64,000 nt of DNA from Pseudomonas chlororaphis (GCA_001023535.1 CP011020.1:62001-126000); one strand, 5' to 3'. Numbered from the stretch's first letter, positions 53,469-62,658 are shown. Notes: generated from the letters alone by a model not told the origin. Translations and numbers: made by a program.

Positions 53469-54989
53469 ATGAAAAGCCTTTCCAGTAAAGAAGGTTTTCT
53501 GCATCGTTTTGTCGGTTTTTCGGAATCTTTCCCCGATCAGATAGCCATCAAGTATCTGGACGCGGAAGAACAGACCGTCACTTACCGTCAATTGCGAAAC
53601 ATGGCACAGGGCTGTAATGGTGTGCTTAAAGCGCTCGATGTTGTCCCCGGCGATAACGTTGCGTTAGTGCTGCCCAATAGCGTGGCGTTCATCGCTTATT
53701 ACCTGGCGATCATCGGTCGCGGCGCGGTGCCGGTCATCCTCAACCACAAGCTGACGCCGTTCGAGATGTCCAACGTCATCGGCCTGGCCGGGCCAACGCT
53801 GGTGGTCACGACTGCCGCGCTGGCGGTGCAGCACAGCGAGCTGTTCCACCCGGACTCCGGCATCCGCCATACCTTGGTGCTGGAGGTGGGGGACGAGCCG
53901 GCGGCGGCGCTGCCAGCCCATGCGACTGCCGTCGCTCAGGTGCCGCACGAGGCCGAACCCCTGATGTTGCCCGAGGACAACCCGGTGGTCTCGGTGCAGT
54001 TCACTTATCGGGGCCTGGGCAAGCCCCTGGCCGTGGCCCACCGCTATCTCGACCTGACGCAATCGAGCGACGGGCTGCACGAGCAATTCCATCTGCAAGG
54101 CGTCGGGTCGGTCCATCTGGTGACGCTGCCGCTCTACGCCATTTTCGGGTTGTCCGTGATGATGGTGTTTCCGTTGAGCATCGGCGCCACCCTGCTGATG
54201 ACCAACACGCTGCTTAACCGCGACCTGGCTGAAGTCCTGTCCGAACATCAGGTCAGCTTCGCCTGCCTGGTGCCCGACGTCATCCGCTACTTCAACACGC
54301 GCCTGGCCAAGCGCAAGGGCGCGCTGTTGCCGATGCACCCGAAATTGATGGTCTATTCCGGCGGCAGCCACCTGCCGGCCGACGAAGCCGAGAAGCTGGG
54401 CAAGTTGCTCGGCTGCAACGCAGTGCTGCAGGGCTATGGCTTGACCGAAAGCATGCCGGTGATCGTCCAGAGCTCGATTGGCCAAGTCCACCGCGGTGCC
54501 ATGGGACGCGCGATCAGCGGTGTGGACCTGCGAGTCGTCGACGCCGAGGGCCGTGACGTTGCCCGCGGACGCATCGGGGAACTGCTGATCCGCGGTTCGA
54601 TGGTGATCGACGGTTACCTGGATGCCGATGACGCCAACGCCCGGTTCTGGCGTGATGGCTGGTTCCACACCGGAGACCTGGTGTGGCAGAACGAAGACGG
54701 CCATGTGTTCTTTTATTGCCAGCGCCTGCGGATCTCGAAGATCAAGGCGCAAATGGTCGACCTGACGGAAATCGAATCCATCGCCCTGAAACACCCTGGC
54801 GTAACGCGCGCCAAGGCCTACATCGTCCCGGACAACAAGGAAGTGAACGTCTTGCATCTGTGCGTGGAAGGCAGTGCCGACCTGACCCAGAACGCGATCG
54901 CCACCCTGCTTTCGCGCTACCTGTCGGGCTTCAAGCTGCCCAGGACCATCGAAATCATCGCGCTCAAGGAAGTGGCTCATGCAAGCTGA
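53469..54989 (+). CDS. AMP-dependent ligase-like protein with altered core motifs
   Basis: A 506-residue adenylate-forming-fold protein. Normal features are VALVLPNSVAFIAYYLAIIG, YGLTES (A5) and WFHTGDLV (A7). The phosphate loop, usually TSGTTGxPKG, is instead FTYRGLGKPLAVAH (178-191), and the C-terminus stops at LKEVAHAS where the catalytic A10 GK motif should be. It may therefore be a weak or non-catalytic ligase, or bind an acyl-adenylate made elsewhere. The stop overlaps the HAD gene by 11 bases, so their products are probably needed together. I expect an acyl substrate for the neighbouring carrier domains. Confidence 0.85.
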   Translation: MKSLSSKEGFLHRFVGFSESFPDQIAIKYLDAEEQTVTYRQLRNMAQGCNGVLKALDVVPGDNVALVLPNSVAFIAYYLAIIGRGAVPVILNHKLTPFEMSNVIGLAGPTLVVTTAALAVQHSELFHPDSGIRHTLVLEVGDEPAAALPAHATAVAQVPHEAEPLMLPEDNPVVSVQFTYRGLGKPLAVAHRYLDLTQSSDGLHEQFHLQGVGSVHLVTLPLYAIFGLSVMMVFPLSIGATLLMTNTLLNRDLAEVLSEHQVSFACLVPDVIRYFNTRLAKRKGALLPMHPKLMVYSGGSHLPADEAEKLGKLLGCNAVLQGYGLTESMPVIVQSSIGQVHRGAMGRAISGVDLRVVDAEGRDVARGRIGELLIRGSMVIDGYLDADDANARFWRDGWFHTGDLVWQNEDGHVFFYCQRLRISKIKAQMVDLTEIESIALKHPGVTRAKAYIVPDNKEVNVLHLCVEGSADLTQNAIATLLSRYLSGFKLPRTIEIIALKEVAHAS

Positions 54990-55590
54990 CAACACCCAAC
55001 CGGTACTGGCCGTCTTCGATTTCGACGGCACGTTGACCGACCGGCACACGTTCTGGCGCTACATGCGCTACATCGCCGGCACCCGGTCGTTCTGGCTCAG
55101 GATCATTCCCCTGTTGCCGAAAATGCTCAGCGTGGTCGTCGGGATCACCCCATTGATGCAAGCCCGGCTGGCCTTCATCGCCTGTTATCTGGGCGGCCTG
55201 TCCGTGGACGATGAGCGCGAGCACGCCAAGTACTTCATCACCGAACTGTTGCCACTGTGGCTGCGCCCCGAGGCCCTGCGCCGGTTGCAATGGCACCAGT
55301 CCATGGGCCACGTCACCGCGCTGGTCAGTAACTCGCCCGAGAATTACCTGATCCCCTGGGGCCAGGCGGTGGGTTTCGACTACGTCTGCGGCACTCGCCT
55401 GGCCACAGCGAAAAACAAACTGACGGGCAGCATTTGCGGCACCAATTGCGTTGAGAGAGAGAAAGTCACACGGCTCAAGGGCTGCTTGAGCAACCTCGAT
55501 GACTTCTACATTTATGCCTACGGCGACTCATCTGGCGACGATGCCCTGCTCGGCATCGCTCACTCTCCCTTCTACAGAAATTGGTACTGA
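54979..55590 (+). CDS. HAD-IB family phosphatase
   Basis: A 203-residue phosphatase. Motif I is VFDFDGTLTD, motif II the Ser in VSNSP, motif III the Lys in REKVTRLK, and motif IV YGDSSGDDALL; all four are intact. It has a C1-type helical cap, as in SerB and related HAD-IB enzymes, and should dephosphorylate a small phosphorylated metabolite. In an AfsA-type route a phosphatase removes phosphate from butenolide phosphate, which would fit here. ATG 54979 overlaps the ligase stop. Confidence 0.9.
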   Translation: MQADNTQPVLAVFDFDGTLTDRHTFWRYMRYIAGTRSFWLRIIPLLPKMLSVVVGITPLMQARLAFIACYLGGLSVDDEREHAKYFITELLPLWLRPEALRRLQWHQSMGHVTALVSNSPENYLIPWGQAVGFDYVCGTRLATAKNKLTGSICGTNCVEREKVTRLKGCLSNLDDFYIYAYGDSSGDDALLGIAHSPFYRNWY

Positions 55591-55593
55591 CCG

Positions 55594-57357
55594 ATGAACA
55601 CTCTGAGCACGTTGGCCCCCACGTATTTCAAGCGCCCTGGCAGCGCCCCCACCGTCATGATCGTAGGCGCCGGCCCGATTGGCCTGTCTCTGGCGATCAT
55701 GCTGAAAAAGTGGGGGGTTGGCTTTCGCATCATCGAAAAGAACGCCGGCCCTTCCACCGCGACCAAGGCCATGGCGATCCATTCGCGCACCCTGGAAATC
55801 TTCCGCGACCTGGGCATCGCCGATCAAGCCGTCAGGGATGGGTTCACCATCAACCAGTTTTCGGTGCAGTCGAACGCCAAGCGGGTGTTGAACTACAACT
55901 TCTCCTACCTGGATGCGACGTACCCGTTGCTGCTGAGCCTGCCGCAGCCGCAGACCGAGAAACTGCTGCTGGAGCGGCTCAATGAACTGGGCGCGCAGGT
56001 CGAGTGGAACACCGAGCTGGTGGACCTGCAAAACCAGCCCGACGCCGTGAACATGACCCTGCGGCACGCCGACGGCCACGAAGAAACGCTGACCACCCGC
56101 TGGGTGGCCGCCTGCGACGGCGCACGCAGCAACATCCGCAAACGCCTGGACATGACGTTCGAAGGTTCGTCCTACGACCGCTTCTTCATGCTGGCCGACG
56201 CCGACATCGAGTGGTCCGGCAGCAAGGACGAAGGCGCCTTCTTCCTCGGCGCGCAGGACGGCTACGTGGCGGTCGCGCCGATCAGTGCCCAGTCTCGCTA
56301 TCGCCTGTTCATCGAGATGCCCTACAACCTGCCGCCGGAAGGCGAGCGCCCTTCCCTGAGCCTGGAAAACTTCCAGCGGTTGTGCGAAGGACGCGGGCAG
56401 AAGATGACGCTGTCCAACATCTCGTCGACCACTATCGCCTCGTTCCAGCATCGCCGCGTGCAGACCATGCAGCAGGGTTCGGTATTCCTGGTGGGCGACT
56501 CCGCGCACATCGGCAGCCCGATCGGCGGGCAATGGATGAACCTGGGGGTTTCCGAGGCCTATAACCTGGCGTGGAAAATGGCCTACGTCGACCAGGGGCT
56601 GGCGGAGCCCACCCTGCTCGACAGCTACAACGACGAGCGCTACCCGGTCGCCCTCGAAGTCGAGAACACCGCCCACCGCCTGACCGGCCTGATCACCGTC
56701 CGCCAACGCGCGCTGGTCTGGCTGCGGGACAATGTCCTGCCGCTGTTGAGCAACCGCAAGAAGGTCCAGCGCAAGCTGCCGTCGATGATTTCCGGTCACC
56801 AATACCACTACGCTAAAAGCGATTACATCCAGGAGTCGCTGACGAAGAAACAGCGCAAGAACTGGTACCGCAAAGGCCAGAAGCCCGAGTTCCAGAGCGC
56901 GGCGCCGCGCGCGGGGCAATTGGCGCCGGATGTCGAGCTGTGGCAACTGCAAGGGCTGCCGGCAAAACGCTTGATCGACCTGTTCCACGGCACTTTCACG
57001 CTGCTGGTGTTCACCGGGGCCGATCAGTTTTCACCGCTGCTGCCGGGCTATTACACCCTGGCCCAGACCGTGGAAAAAGACTACCCGGGCATCAAGGCCT
57101 ATTGCGTGATCGACGCCCTCAGCAGCGCCGGATTGCCCGCCTGGCATTCGACGTTGCTCGACCCTGACTGGCGGCTGCACAAGCGCTACCACGCCAGCGA
57201 GGGCACGCTGATGCTGATTCGTCCTGATGGCTACATTGCCTTCCAGGGCGCCGACGCCATGACCCTGGTGGCGTATCTGAACCTGAGGTCCGGGTTACTC
57301 AAGGGTGCCACAAGAACAACACCGTCCGAGGTTGACGCAGTAGAACTCCAACTTTAA
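55594..57357 (+). CDS. FAD-dependent aromatic-hydroxylase-type monooxygenase
   Basis: A 587-residue flavoprotein hydroxylase. It has the FAD motif VGAGPIGLSLA (about 16-26), the ACDGARSNIRKRL NAD(P)H/FAD motif, and GDSAHIGSPIGGQWMN, a variant of GDAAHxxPPxGGQGMN. From about residue 430 it has a thioredoxin-like C-terminal domain of the phenol-hydroxylase/MhpA group. It starts three bases after the HAD stop. It probably hydroxylates the pathway intermediate or product. No aromatic ring-forming enzyme is evident, so the substrate is unclear. Confidence 0.9.
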   Translation: MNTLSTLAPTYFKRPGSAPTVMIVGAGPIGLSLAIMLKKWGVGFRIIEKNAGPSTATKAMAIHSRTLEIFRDLGIADQAVRDGFTINQFSVQSNAKRVLNYNFSYLDATYPLLLSLPQPQTEKLLLERLNELGAQVEWNTELVDLQNQPDAVNMTLRHADGHEETLTTRWVAACDGARSNIRKRLDMTFEGSSYDRFFMLADADIEWSGSKDEGAFFLGAQDGYVAVAPISAQSRYRLFIEMPYNLPPEGERPSLSLENFQRLCEGRGQKMTLSNISSTTIASFQHRRVQTMQQGSVFLVGDSAHIGSPIGGQWMNLGVSEAYNLAWKMAYVDQGLAEPTLLDSYNDERYPVALEVENTAHRLTGLITVRQRALVWLRDNVLPLLSNRKKVQRKLPSMISGHQYHYAKSDYIQESLTKKQRKNWYRKGQKPEFQSAAPRAGQLAPDVELWQLQGLPAKRLIDLFHGTFTLLVFTGADQFSPLLPGYYTLAQTVEKDYPGIKAYCVIDALSSAGLPAWHSTLLDPDWRLHKRYHASEGTLMLIRPDGYIAFQGADAMTLVAYLNLRSGLLKGATRTTPSEVDAVELQL

Positions 57358-57402
57358 GTCGCCCTGTCGACTACTGCCCGTTTGATGGGTGGATTCACCC
57401 AA

Positions 57403-57435
57403 GGCCCGGCCCTGGGCCATGACTTTTTGATTTTT
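57403..57435 (+). terminator. Possible terminator or attenuator before the ACP gene
   Basis: GGCCC and GGGCC (57403-57418) can form a stem, followed after a few bases by a T-rich tract (CTTTTTGATTTTTC). A second small hairpin, GGGTG-GATT-CACCC, lies just upstream (57387-57400). Together they could reduce read-through from the monooxygenase gene; the stem is short, so this is tentative. Confidence 0.4.
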
Positions 57436-57454
57436 CTTATTGACAGAAACGTCT

Positions 57455-57466
57455 ACCGACTTCGGT
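57455..57466 (+). promoter_or_regulatory. Hairpin next to the ACP gene ribosome site
   Basis: ACCGA-CT-TCGGT is a perfect small inverted repeat ending two bases before the GGAG ribosome site of the ACP gene. It could tune translation or mark an mRNA 5' end. Confidence 0.35.
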
Positions 57467-57478
57467 TAGGAGAACCTC

Positions 57479-58558
57479 ATGCGCTTGCAACTTAACGATG
57501 TTGTGCAGGAATTCATCGTGTCCAATGGAAAAATAGCCCACAGCTATTTTTCCCTTTCGGAAAAGATCATCGATTCACTGTGCGAATCCAATGTCGCCAA
57601 GGAATCGATCCTGATGCGCCTGCTGGAGCAGGCCGAGTCCGTCACCGCGCATTACTTCAGCGCGCACAAGCAAGTCATCGAAGGGGTCTATGCCCAAGGC
57701 ATCGACGCCCCGGTGAACAAGCCGGTTGCGGTGCTCGAAACGGTCCACGCCACGGCGCCGATCCTGGCCGCGGCACCCGTCGTCGAAGCACCTGCGGCAC
57801 TCGACTACGCCCAATGGCTGCGCGCCGAGATTGCCTCGGCCACCGGCTTCAAGCAGGAGCAGATCGACTTCGATCAAAGTTTCGAGAGCCTGGGCATCGA
57901 CTCCCTGGGGCTGGTGGACATCTTCGAATCCCTCGCCCAGCACTTCCCGGAAAAGCAGGCGCAAACCTCGCAGTTGTTCGATGCGCCCACCCCGACGGCC
58001 CTGCTGGCTCGCCTTGAAGCCGACCCACAAGCGCCCGCGGTGGATGTGCAAGCCTGGGTACTGGCGCAACTGGCGACCATCACCGGTTTTTCGGCCGAGC
58101 AGATCGACCTGAACCAAAGCTACGAAGGCCTGGGCCTCGACTCGCTGGTGCAACTGGACTTCCTCGAATCCGTGGTCGCCACGTGGCCACAGCTCAAGGC
58201 CAACAGCTCCGAGTTGGCCAACGCCAAGTACCCGCAGGCGACCATCGCCCTGATCGATGCCGCCCTTGCCGGCCCAGGGCCCGAGGCCTGTGAACCCGCC
58301 CCGGCGGCGGTCACGGCCGAGACGCCGGCGCCGGCCCACAACCTGCTGCTCGACACACTGTCGCCGCTGGTCGCGGACACGGCGCAGTCGATCGATGTCC
58401 AGACACCGTTCGCCCAATTGGGCCTCAATGGCTTCAGCCGCGAAACGCTCTGCCAATCCATGGCCCAACACTGCTCGGCCAGTGAGTTTGCCGGCGAAGC
58501 GCTGATGTCCCGTCGCACGCCCCAGGACGCCCTGTCACTGCTGGCAAGGCTGGGCTGA
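57479..58558 (+). CDS. Acyl carrier protein with two intact and one degenerate carrier domains
   Basis: A 359-residue protein. Residues 1-105 are a helical domain I do not recognise, then an A/P/V-rich linker. Carrier domain 1 has LGIDSLGLVD with phosphopantetheine Ser142. Carrier domain 2 has LGLDSLVQLD with Ser222, exactly 80 residues later. A third carrier-like domain reads LGLNGFSRE with Gly318 where Ser is expected, so it should not be modified. Such repeats raise flux in iterative fatty-acid/polyketide enzymes. ATG 57479 follows GGAG. It is flanked by hairpins that could give it a different mRNA level. Confidence 0.9.
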   Translation: MRLQLNDVVQEFIVSNGKIAHSYFSLSEKIIDSLCESNVAKESILMRLLEQAESVTAHYFSAHKQVIEGVYAQGIDAPVNKPVAVLETVHATAPILAAAPVVEAPAALDYAQWLRAEIASATGFKQEQIDFDQSFESLGIDSLGLVDIFESLAQHFPEKQAQTSQLFDAPTPTALLARLEADPQAPAVDVQAWVLAQLATITGFSAEQIDLNQSYEGLGLDSLVQLDFLESVVATWPQLKANSSELANAKYPQATIALIDAALAGPGPEACEPAPAAVTAETPAPAHNLLLDTLSPLVADTAQSIDVQTPFAQLGLNGFSRETLCQSMAQHCSASEFAGEALMSRRTPQDALSLLARLG

Positions 58559-58588
58559 AACACGCTGCGCAATACAGGAATGGAATCC

Positions 58589-58609
58589 GGGTGATCGAGC
58601 CGATCACCC
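58589..58609 (+). promoter_or_regulatory. Perfect hairpin between the ACP and ketosynthase genes
   Basis: GGGTGATCG and CGATCACCC pair perfectly over nine bases around an AGC loop, followed by a short TTTT. The T tract is too short for a strong terminator, so attenuation or protection of the ACP mRNA 3' end is more likely. Confidence 0.5.
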
Positions 58610-58636
58610 AGCATTTTGGCGATCAGGAGACAAGGT

Positions 58637-61600
58637 ATGAGTGGCGCAGTGACCACAGCAGGCGATTTCTGCTTCAGTGCGATGGCCGGTGAATTTCCTG
58701 GGGCGTCGTCCATCGACGCGCTCTGGCACCTGCTGTCCCAGGGGCAGATAGCGCCCATCGAATCGATGCCGGCCCGTTGGGAACTGGACAAGGCGTCGAT
58801 CTATTCGGCAAAACCGGGGGAACGCAATCGCGTCTACCTGGACAGCGCCTTTTGCCTGACCGATGCCCCCGAAACCCCTTCGCGACATGAAGGGCGACAA
58901 GTCGCTATCGGCCAGAAAGTCCTCCAGACACTGCTCGGCCAACTCGCCGCTCAAGGTTCGGCCCTGACCTGCGAGCGCACGGCCCTGGTGGTGGCGACGT
59001 CTTGGAGCGACGAGAGCTTCTTCGTCAGCGGCATAGCCGCCAAAGCCGCTGCAGAGCAAGGCTATACGCCGGGCGAACAGGTGGCGGAACTCGCCGCGGC
59101 GGTTGGCCTGGGCGGCCCGGCGCTGTCAGTCGACACCGCTTGCAGTTCGTTTCCCTACGCCATCGACATGGCCCAGGCGCTGGTCAACAGTGGACAGGCC
59201 GACAACGCCATCGTCATGGCACTCAACACGGTATTGCCGCCGGCATTGTTCCTCGGCTTCTCTCAACTGACGGCCTTCTCTGCCCGCGCCCAAATGGAAG
59301 CCTTCGGCCAGGATGCCGACGGCATCGTGCCGGGCGAGTGCGCGGTAGCCTTTCTGGTCGAGCCCGTCGCCCAGGCCTTGCTTGCCCAGCGCCAACCGTT
59401 GGGGGTCCTGCGGGCCCTGGGATTGTCCGCCGACGGCGCCGAAGGCTCAGTGTTCGCGCCCGGAAAACAGGCGCAGTTCACCGCTTACCAGCGCGCCTAC
59501 GCGGACCTCGACCCGAGCGACGTCGACTACATCGAAACCCACGGCACCGGCACCCCGCTGGGTGATGCCACCGAGCTGGCTTCGCTGAACAGTTTCTTCG
59601 CAGGCCACCGCCCCGACGACCGGAAAATCACCATCGGCTCGATCAAGTCGGTCATTGGCCACCCGCTGGCGGCCGCCGGGGGTCCTTCGCTGGCCAAGGC
59701 CTTGATGATCCTGCGCCACAAAGGCATTCCTCCCCAACCTGGCTACCGCCCCAGTGCCAAGGTCGACGAGACGTGCCTGCGGCTTGCCACCGGGCAGGTG
59801 CAGCCGCTGGCGGAGCGCTCCTCGGCGATCCGCGTCGGCATTTCCAGCTTCGGCTTTGGCGGGGCCAACGCTCACCTGGTGGTGGATGAGTACGTGCCCG
59901 GCCACGCGCTCGCCGCCCCTCGGGTTGCTCCCGGCGTGCTGATGCTGGACCTTGCGATTGTCGAAGCCGAAGCCGCGCTGGGCAGCCACAGTTCCTTGCA
60001 CGCCTTCCAGCAACAGTTCGACCAGCCGGCGGCCCCTTCGGTGGTGTTCCCCTACGGGCGTTTCGTGGATTACACCGTGACGCCCGAGCAACCGTTGCTG
60101 CAGGGAAAATTCCTTGCCCAAGACCAGCTCATCGACATCGACGGTTTCGGCATGGGCCCCAAGCCATTGGCCCATGTCGATCCGTTCAAGTTGTTGATCA
60201 CCGACCGCGTCAATCACCTGCTGCGCCGCCTGCCGGGTGTCGCCGGCTCGCCCGACACGGCGATGGTCATGTGCTGCAACATGGGCGGCGAGCGTTTCAG
60301 CAACGCGTACAGCAGCGCCCATCATTTCTACGGCCATGCCGAAGGGACGCCACCGGGTGTTGAGGTCACGGACGTGGCAACCATGCTGCCGAACATGCTG
60401 TCCGGGTACCCGGCGCAGATCTTTGACTTCAGGGGTTTCCATCAGACCCTGGTGGGCACCACGGGCCTGTTCTGGCAAACCCTGCTGGCTTCCCCGCAAT
60501 GGTTCAACGACGGCATCACCACGCTGCTGCTCGGGGCCGGACGCTTTATCAGCGGCGAGATCGAGGTTGAACGGGCCCAGCGCTCCCCGGTCTTGCAAGG
60601 TGAAGGGCTGGGTGTATTTGCCCTGCGCCGTCATCAGGCAGACGCCCGCGAAAAACCCTTGCTGGTGATTCGCGCGGCCGTGCTGGCCCACGCTGCCCGT
60701 TCGCTGGACGAAGCCTGCCGCCTGGCCGGCAAGCCGCGCGATCAATACCCCCATGTCGAGGTCTGCGAGCTGCAACCTGATCCAGCGCCTGCACAGGATT
60801 CGCTGCGGGACATGACCGGTTTCCTGGCTGAAGCCACGGGTATCGAAACCCTGTTGGCGGTGATGTTGCGCAAGGCGAGCCACACCGTGATCGAGGTGCG
60901 CGACGCCGGCAAGACAGTGATGTGGTTGTTCACCGAAAAACTTCGCGAATGGCACCAGGGCGCAGACGCCACGACCGCCCCCATCAAATTGCCGTTCATG
61001 CTGCGGTTCGCCCATTCAGCGTCCCACGAACTGCAGCAACTCATCCCACCCGTGCGGCCGGTCAACCTGGTGCGCGAGCCGCAGCACGACGGTGTCGATG
61101 TGTTGCAGCTCAGCGACATGCTCACCAGCACGCTGCTGACCGGGCTACGGGTCCGGGTCCGCGCCATGGAAGGCCTCTTCGCCCTGCACCGGGGGGCTGA
61201 CGCCCAGCGTCCGGCGCTGCGGCCGCGTCGCGAGGAAAATATCGTGATCGCCGACGTCCGGCGAGGTCCGCATGCCTTGCAGGCGCAGCTGGTGGTCAAC
61301 GAGGCCCACCCTTACTTCTTCGATCACCCGCTGGACCACGTCCCCGGCATCCTGTTGATCGAAGGCGTGCTGCAATTGCTCGAACTCGCCACGCCGCCGG
61401 GTGGCCGCGCCGCCTACATCAAACGCCTGAGCATCAAGTTCCAGCAGTACGTGCAAAAAGAAACGCCGATTCAATTGCACCTGGAACAGGGCCAGGATGC
61501 GCAGGCGTTCACCGCCAAAGTCATGCAGGGCGGCCAGTTGATGTGCACCTGCGTGCTCGAAATGGCCCACAGCTCGGCGTTCGAGACCTCGCCGGCCGTG

Positions 61601-62053
61601 GCGTTCACCGCCGCGCCCTGCCGCGACAAGGCGCTGCTGCACAAGGCTCGCGCAGAAAACGTCATCGTCAGTGAGATGAGCGGGATCGCCCAGGGCTTGA
61701 GCGTGGACACGGTGGAACTACCGGACCGGCACTTCTTCCATGAGGGCGATCCGCACCACCATTCGATGGTGTATTTCCTCGAAGTGGCCCGCCAGTGCTA
61801 CATGCAGATTGCCCACAGTCACCTGCATATCCCGCTCAAGACCCCCATGAACCTGCTGGCCTTGAGCTTCACCCTGGAGCGGCCCATTGCGCGCAACAGT
61901 CCGCTGTCGCTGGCGCCACAACCCGGGTTCGATGCGCAGTTGCGGTCGTTCAAGACCAACCGCATCTACATCGACCTGTTCAACCGTGGCGAAAAAATCG
62001 GTCAGGCCAGCATCACCGCCCAGGTGCTGAGCCAGTCCGCGCCCGCCGCCTGA
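58637..62053 (+). CDS. Ketosynthase - chain-length-factor-like - AfsA-like fusion enzyme
   Basis: A 1138-residue protein. Residues 1-430 are an iterative-type ketosynthase with intact C169 (DTACSSF), H302 (ETHGTGT) and H342 (SVIGH). Residues about 430-720 are a second ketosynthase-like fold without the catalytic Cys, like a chain-length factor. From about 865 a double hot-dog region follows: HPYFFDHPLDHVPG (H891), and RHFFHEGDPHHH (H1032) with LEVARQC. These match AfsA rather than FabA/FabZ dehydratase motifs. The KS-CLF-hot-dog order resembles PfaC of PUFA synthases, so that is the main alternative. AfsA joins a beta-ketoacyl chain to dihydroxyacetone phosphate. ATG 58637 follows AGGAGA. Confidence 0.85.
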   Translation: MSGAVTTAGDFCFSAMAGEFPGASSIDALWHLLSQGQIAPIESMPARWELDKASIYSAKPGERNRVYLDSAFCLTDAPETPSRHEGRQVAIGQKVLQTLLGQLAAQGSALTCERTALVVATSWSDESFFVSGIAAKAAAEQGYTPGEQVAELAAAVGLGGPALSVDTACSSFPYAIDMAQALVNSGQADNAIVMALNTVLPPALFLGFSQLTAFSARAQMEAFGQDADGIVPGECAVAFLVEPVAQALLAQRQPLGVLRALGLSADGAEGSVFAPGKQAQFTAYQRAYADLDPSDVDYIETHGTGTPLGDATELASLNSFFAGHRPDDRKITIGSIKSVIGHPLAAAGGPSLAKALMILRHKGIPPQPGYRPSAKVDETCLRLATGQVQPLAERSSAIRVGISSFGFGGANAHLVVDEYVPGHALAAPRVAPGVLMLDLAIVEAEAALGSHSSLHAFQQQFDQPAAPSVVFPYGRFVDYTVTPEQPLLQGKFLAQDQLIDIDGFGMGPKPLAHVDPFKLLITDRVNHLLRRLPGVAGSPDTAMVMCCNMGGERFSNAYSSAHHFYGHAEGTPPGVEVTDVATMLPNMLSGYPAQIFDFRGFHQTLVGTTGLFWQTLLASPQWFNDGITTLLLGAGRFISGEIEVERAQRSPVLQGEGLGVFALRRHQADAREKPLLVIRAAVLAHAARSLDEACRLAGKPRDQYPHVEVCELQPDPAPAQDSLRDMTGFLAEATGIETLLAVMLRKASHTVIEVRDAGKTVMWLFTEKLREWHQGADATTAPIKLPFMLRFAHSASHELQQLIPPVRPVNLVREPQHDGVDVLQLSDMLTSTLLTGLRVRVRAMEGLFALHRGADAQRPALRPRREENIVIADVRRGPHALQAQLVVNEAHPYFFDHPLDHVPGILLIEGVLQLLELATPPGGRAAYIKRLSIKFQQYVQKETPIQLHLEQGQDAQAFTAKVMQGGQLMCTCVLEMAHSSAFETSPAVAFTAAPCRDKALLHKARAENVIVSEMSGIAQGLSVDTVELPDRHFFHEGDPHHHSMVYFLEVARQCYMQIAHSHLHIPLKTPMNLLALSFTLERPIARNSPLSLAPQPGFDAQLRSFKTNRIYIDLFNRGEKIGQASITAQVLSQSAPAA

Positions 62054-62109
62054 GAATGTTGAATGACCGCTTCCCTGAACCTCATCGAGCCCCCAACCAA
62101 GGTGACGCC

Positions 62110-62583
62110 GTGAACGATGTAAACGTGCAAATCGTAGTCAAATCGCCGCCTTCCGAGATCTGGAAGATCTGGAGCGATTTCTCCCAAGCGCCGCTGTGGG
62201 ACACCGACGTTCGCCACTGCGAACTCGAGGGTCCATTCCAGGCCGGGACGCACGGCAAATGTGTTCTCAAGAACGGGTTGAACATGCCCCTGAAACTGGA
62301 GGCCGTGAGCCTGCACGAGAGCTACCGCAACACCGCGAAGCTGCTGTGGATCGACCTTGAGTTCGATCATCGGATGCGCAGGCTTTCATCCGAAGAGACC
62401 CATGTCATCCATAGCGCGAGGATCTCCGGTCCATTGAGCTTTCTCTACCGGGGGCTGCTGCGCAAAGCACTGACGGCGGCGATGACCAAGGCGCTGGACA
62501 ACCTCTGCTCCCTGGCTGAGCAGCGGACGAACACCTCCCGAAGCCCGGCCGAGAAAACCGCAGCGCACCTGCACCTTGTATGA
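62110..62583 (+). CDS. SRPBCC-family (START/cyclase-like) protein
   Basis: A 157-residue protein with the SRPBCC opening (VNVQIVVKSPPSEIWKIWSDFSQ split: SPPSEIWKIWSDFSQAPLWD) and a hydrophobic-ligand helix at the C-terminal third. Such folds bind lipids or polyketide intermediates and sometimes guide cyclisation. GTG 62110 is chosen because AAGG precedes it and the fold begins there; an in-frame ATG at 62056 lacks a ribosome site. It closely follows the ketosynthase gene and probably acts on its product. Confidence 0.8.
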   Translation: MNDVNVQIVVKSPPSEIWKIWSDFSQAPLWDTDVRHCELEGPFQAGTHGKCVLKNGLNMPLKLEAVSLHESYRNTAKLLWIDLEFDHRMRRLSSEETHVIHSARISGPLSFLYRGLLRKALTAAMTKALDNLCSLAEQRTNTSRSPAEKTAAHLHLV

Positions 62584-62658
62584 GTACGCCGGGGGCCGTG
62601 CGCCGGTCCCCGGACACGCTTCGTTGATTTTTCAACCACAGAACACTTCGGATCGAGC

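Noticed and set aside
58637..62053. A PUFA synthase (Pfa) locus
   Set aside because: The KS-CLF-hot-dog order is similar, but PfaA, PfaB acyltransferase and PfaD enoyl reductase are absent and the hot-dog motifs read as AfsA-like. It remains the main alternative.
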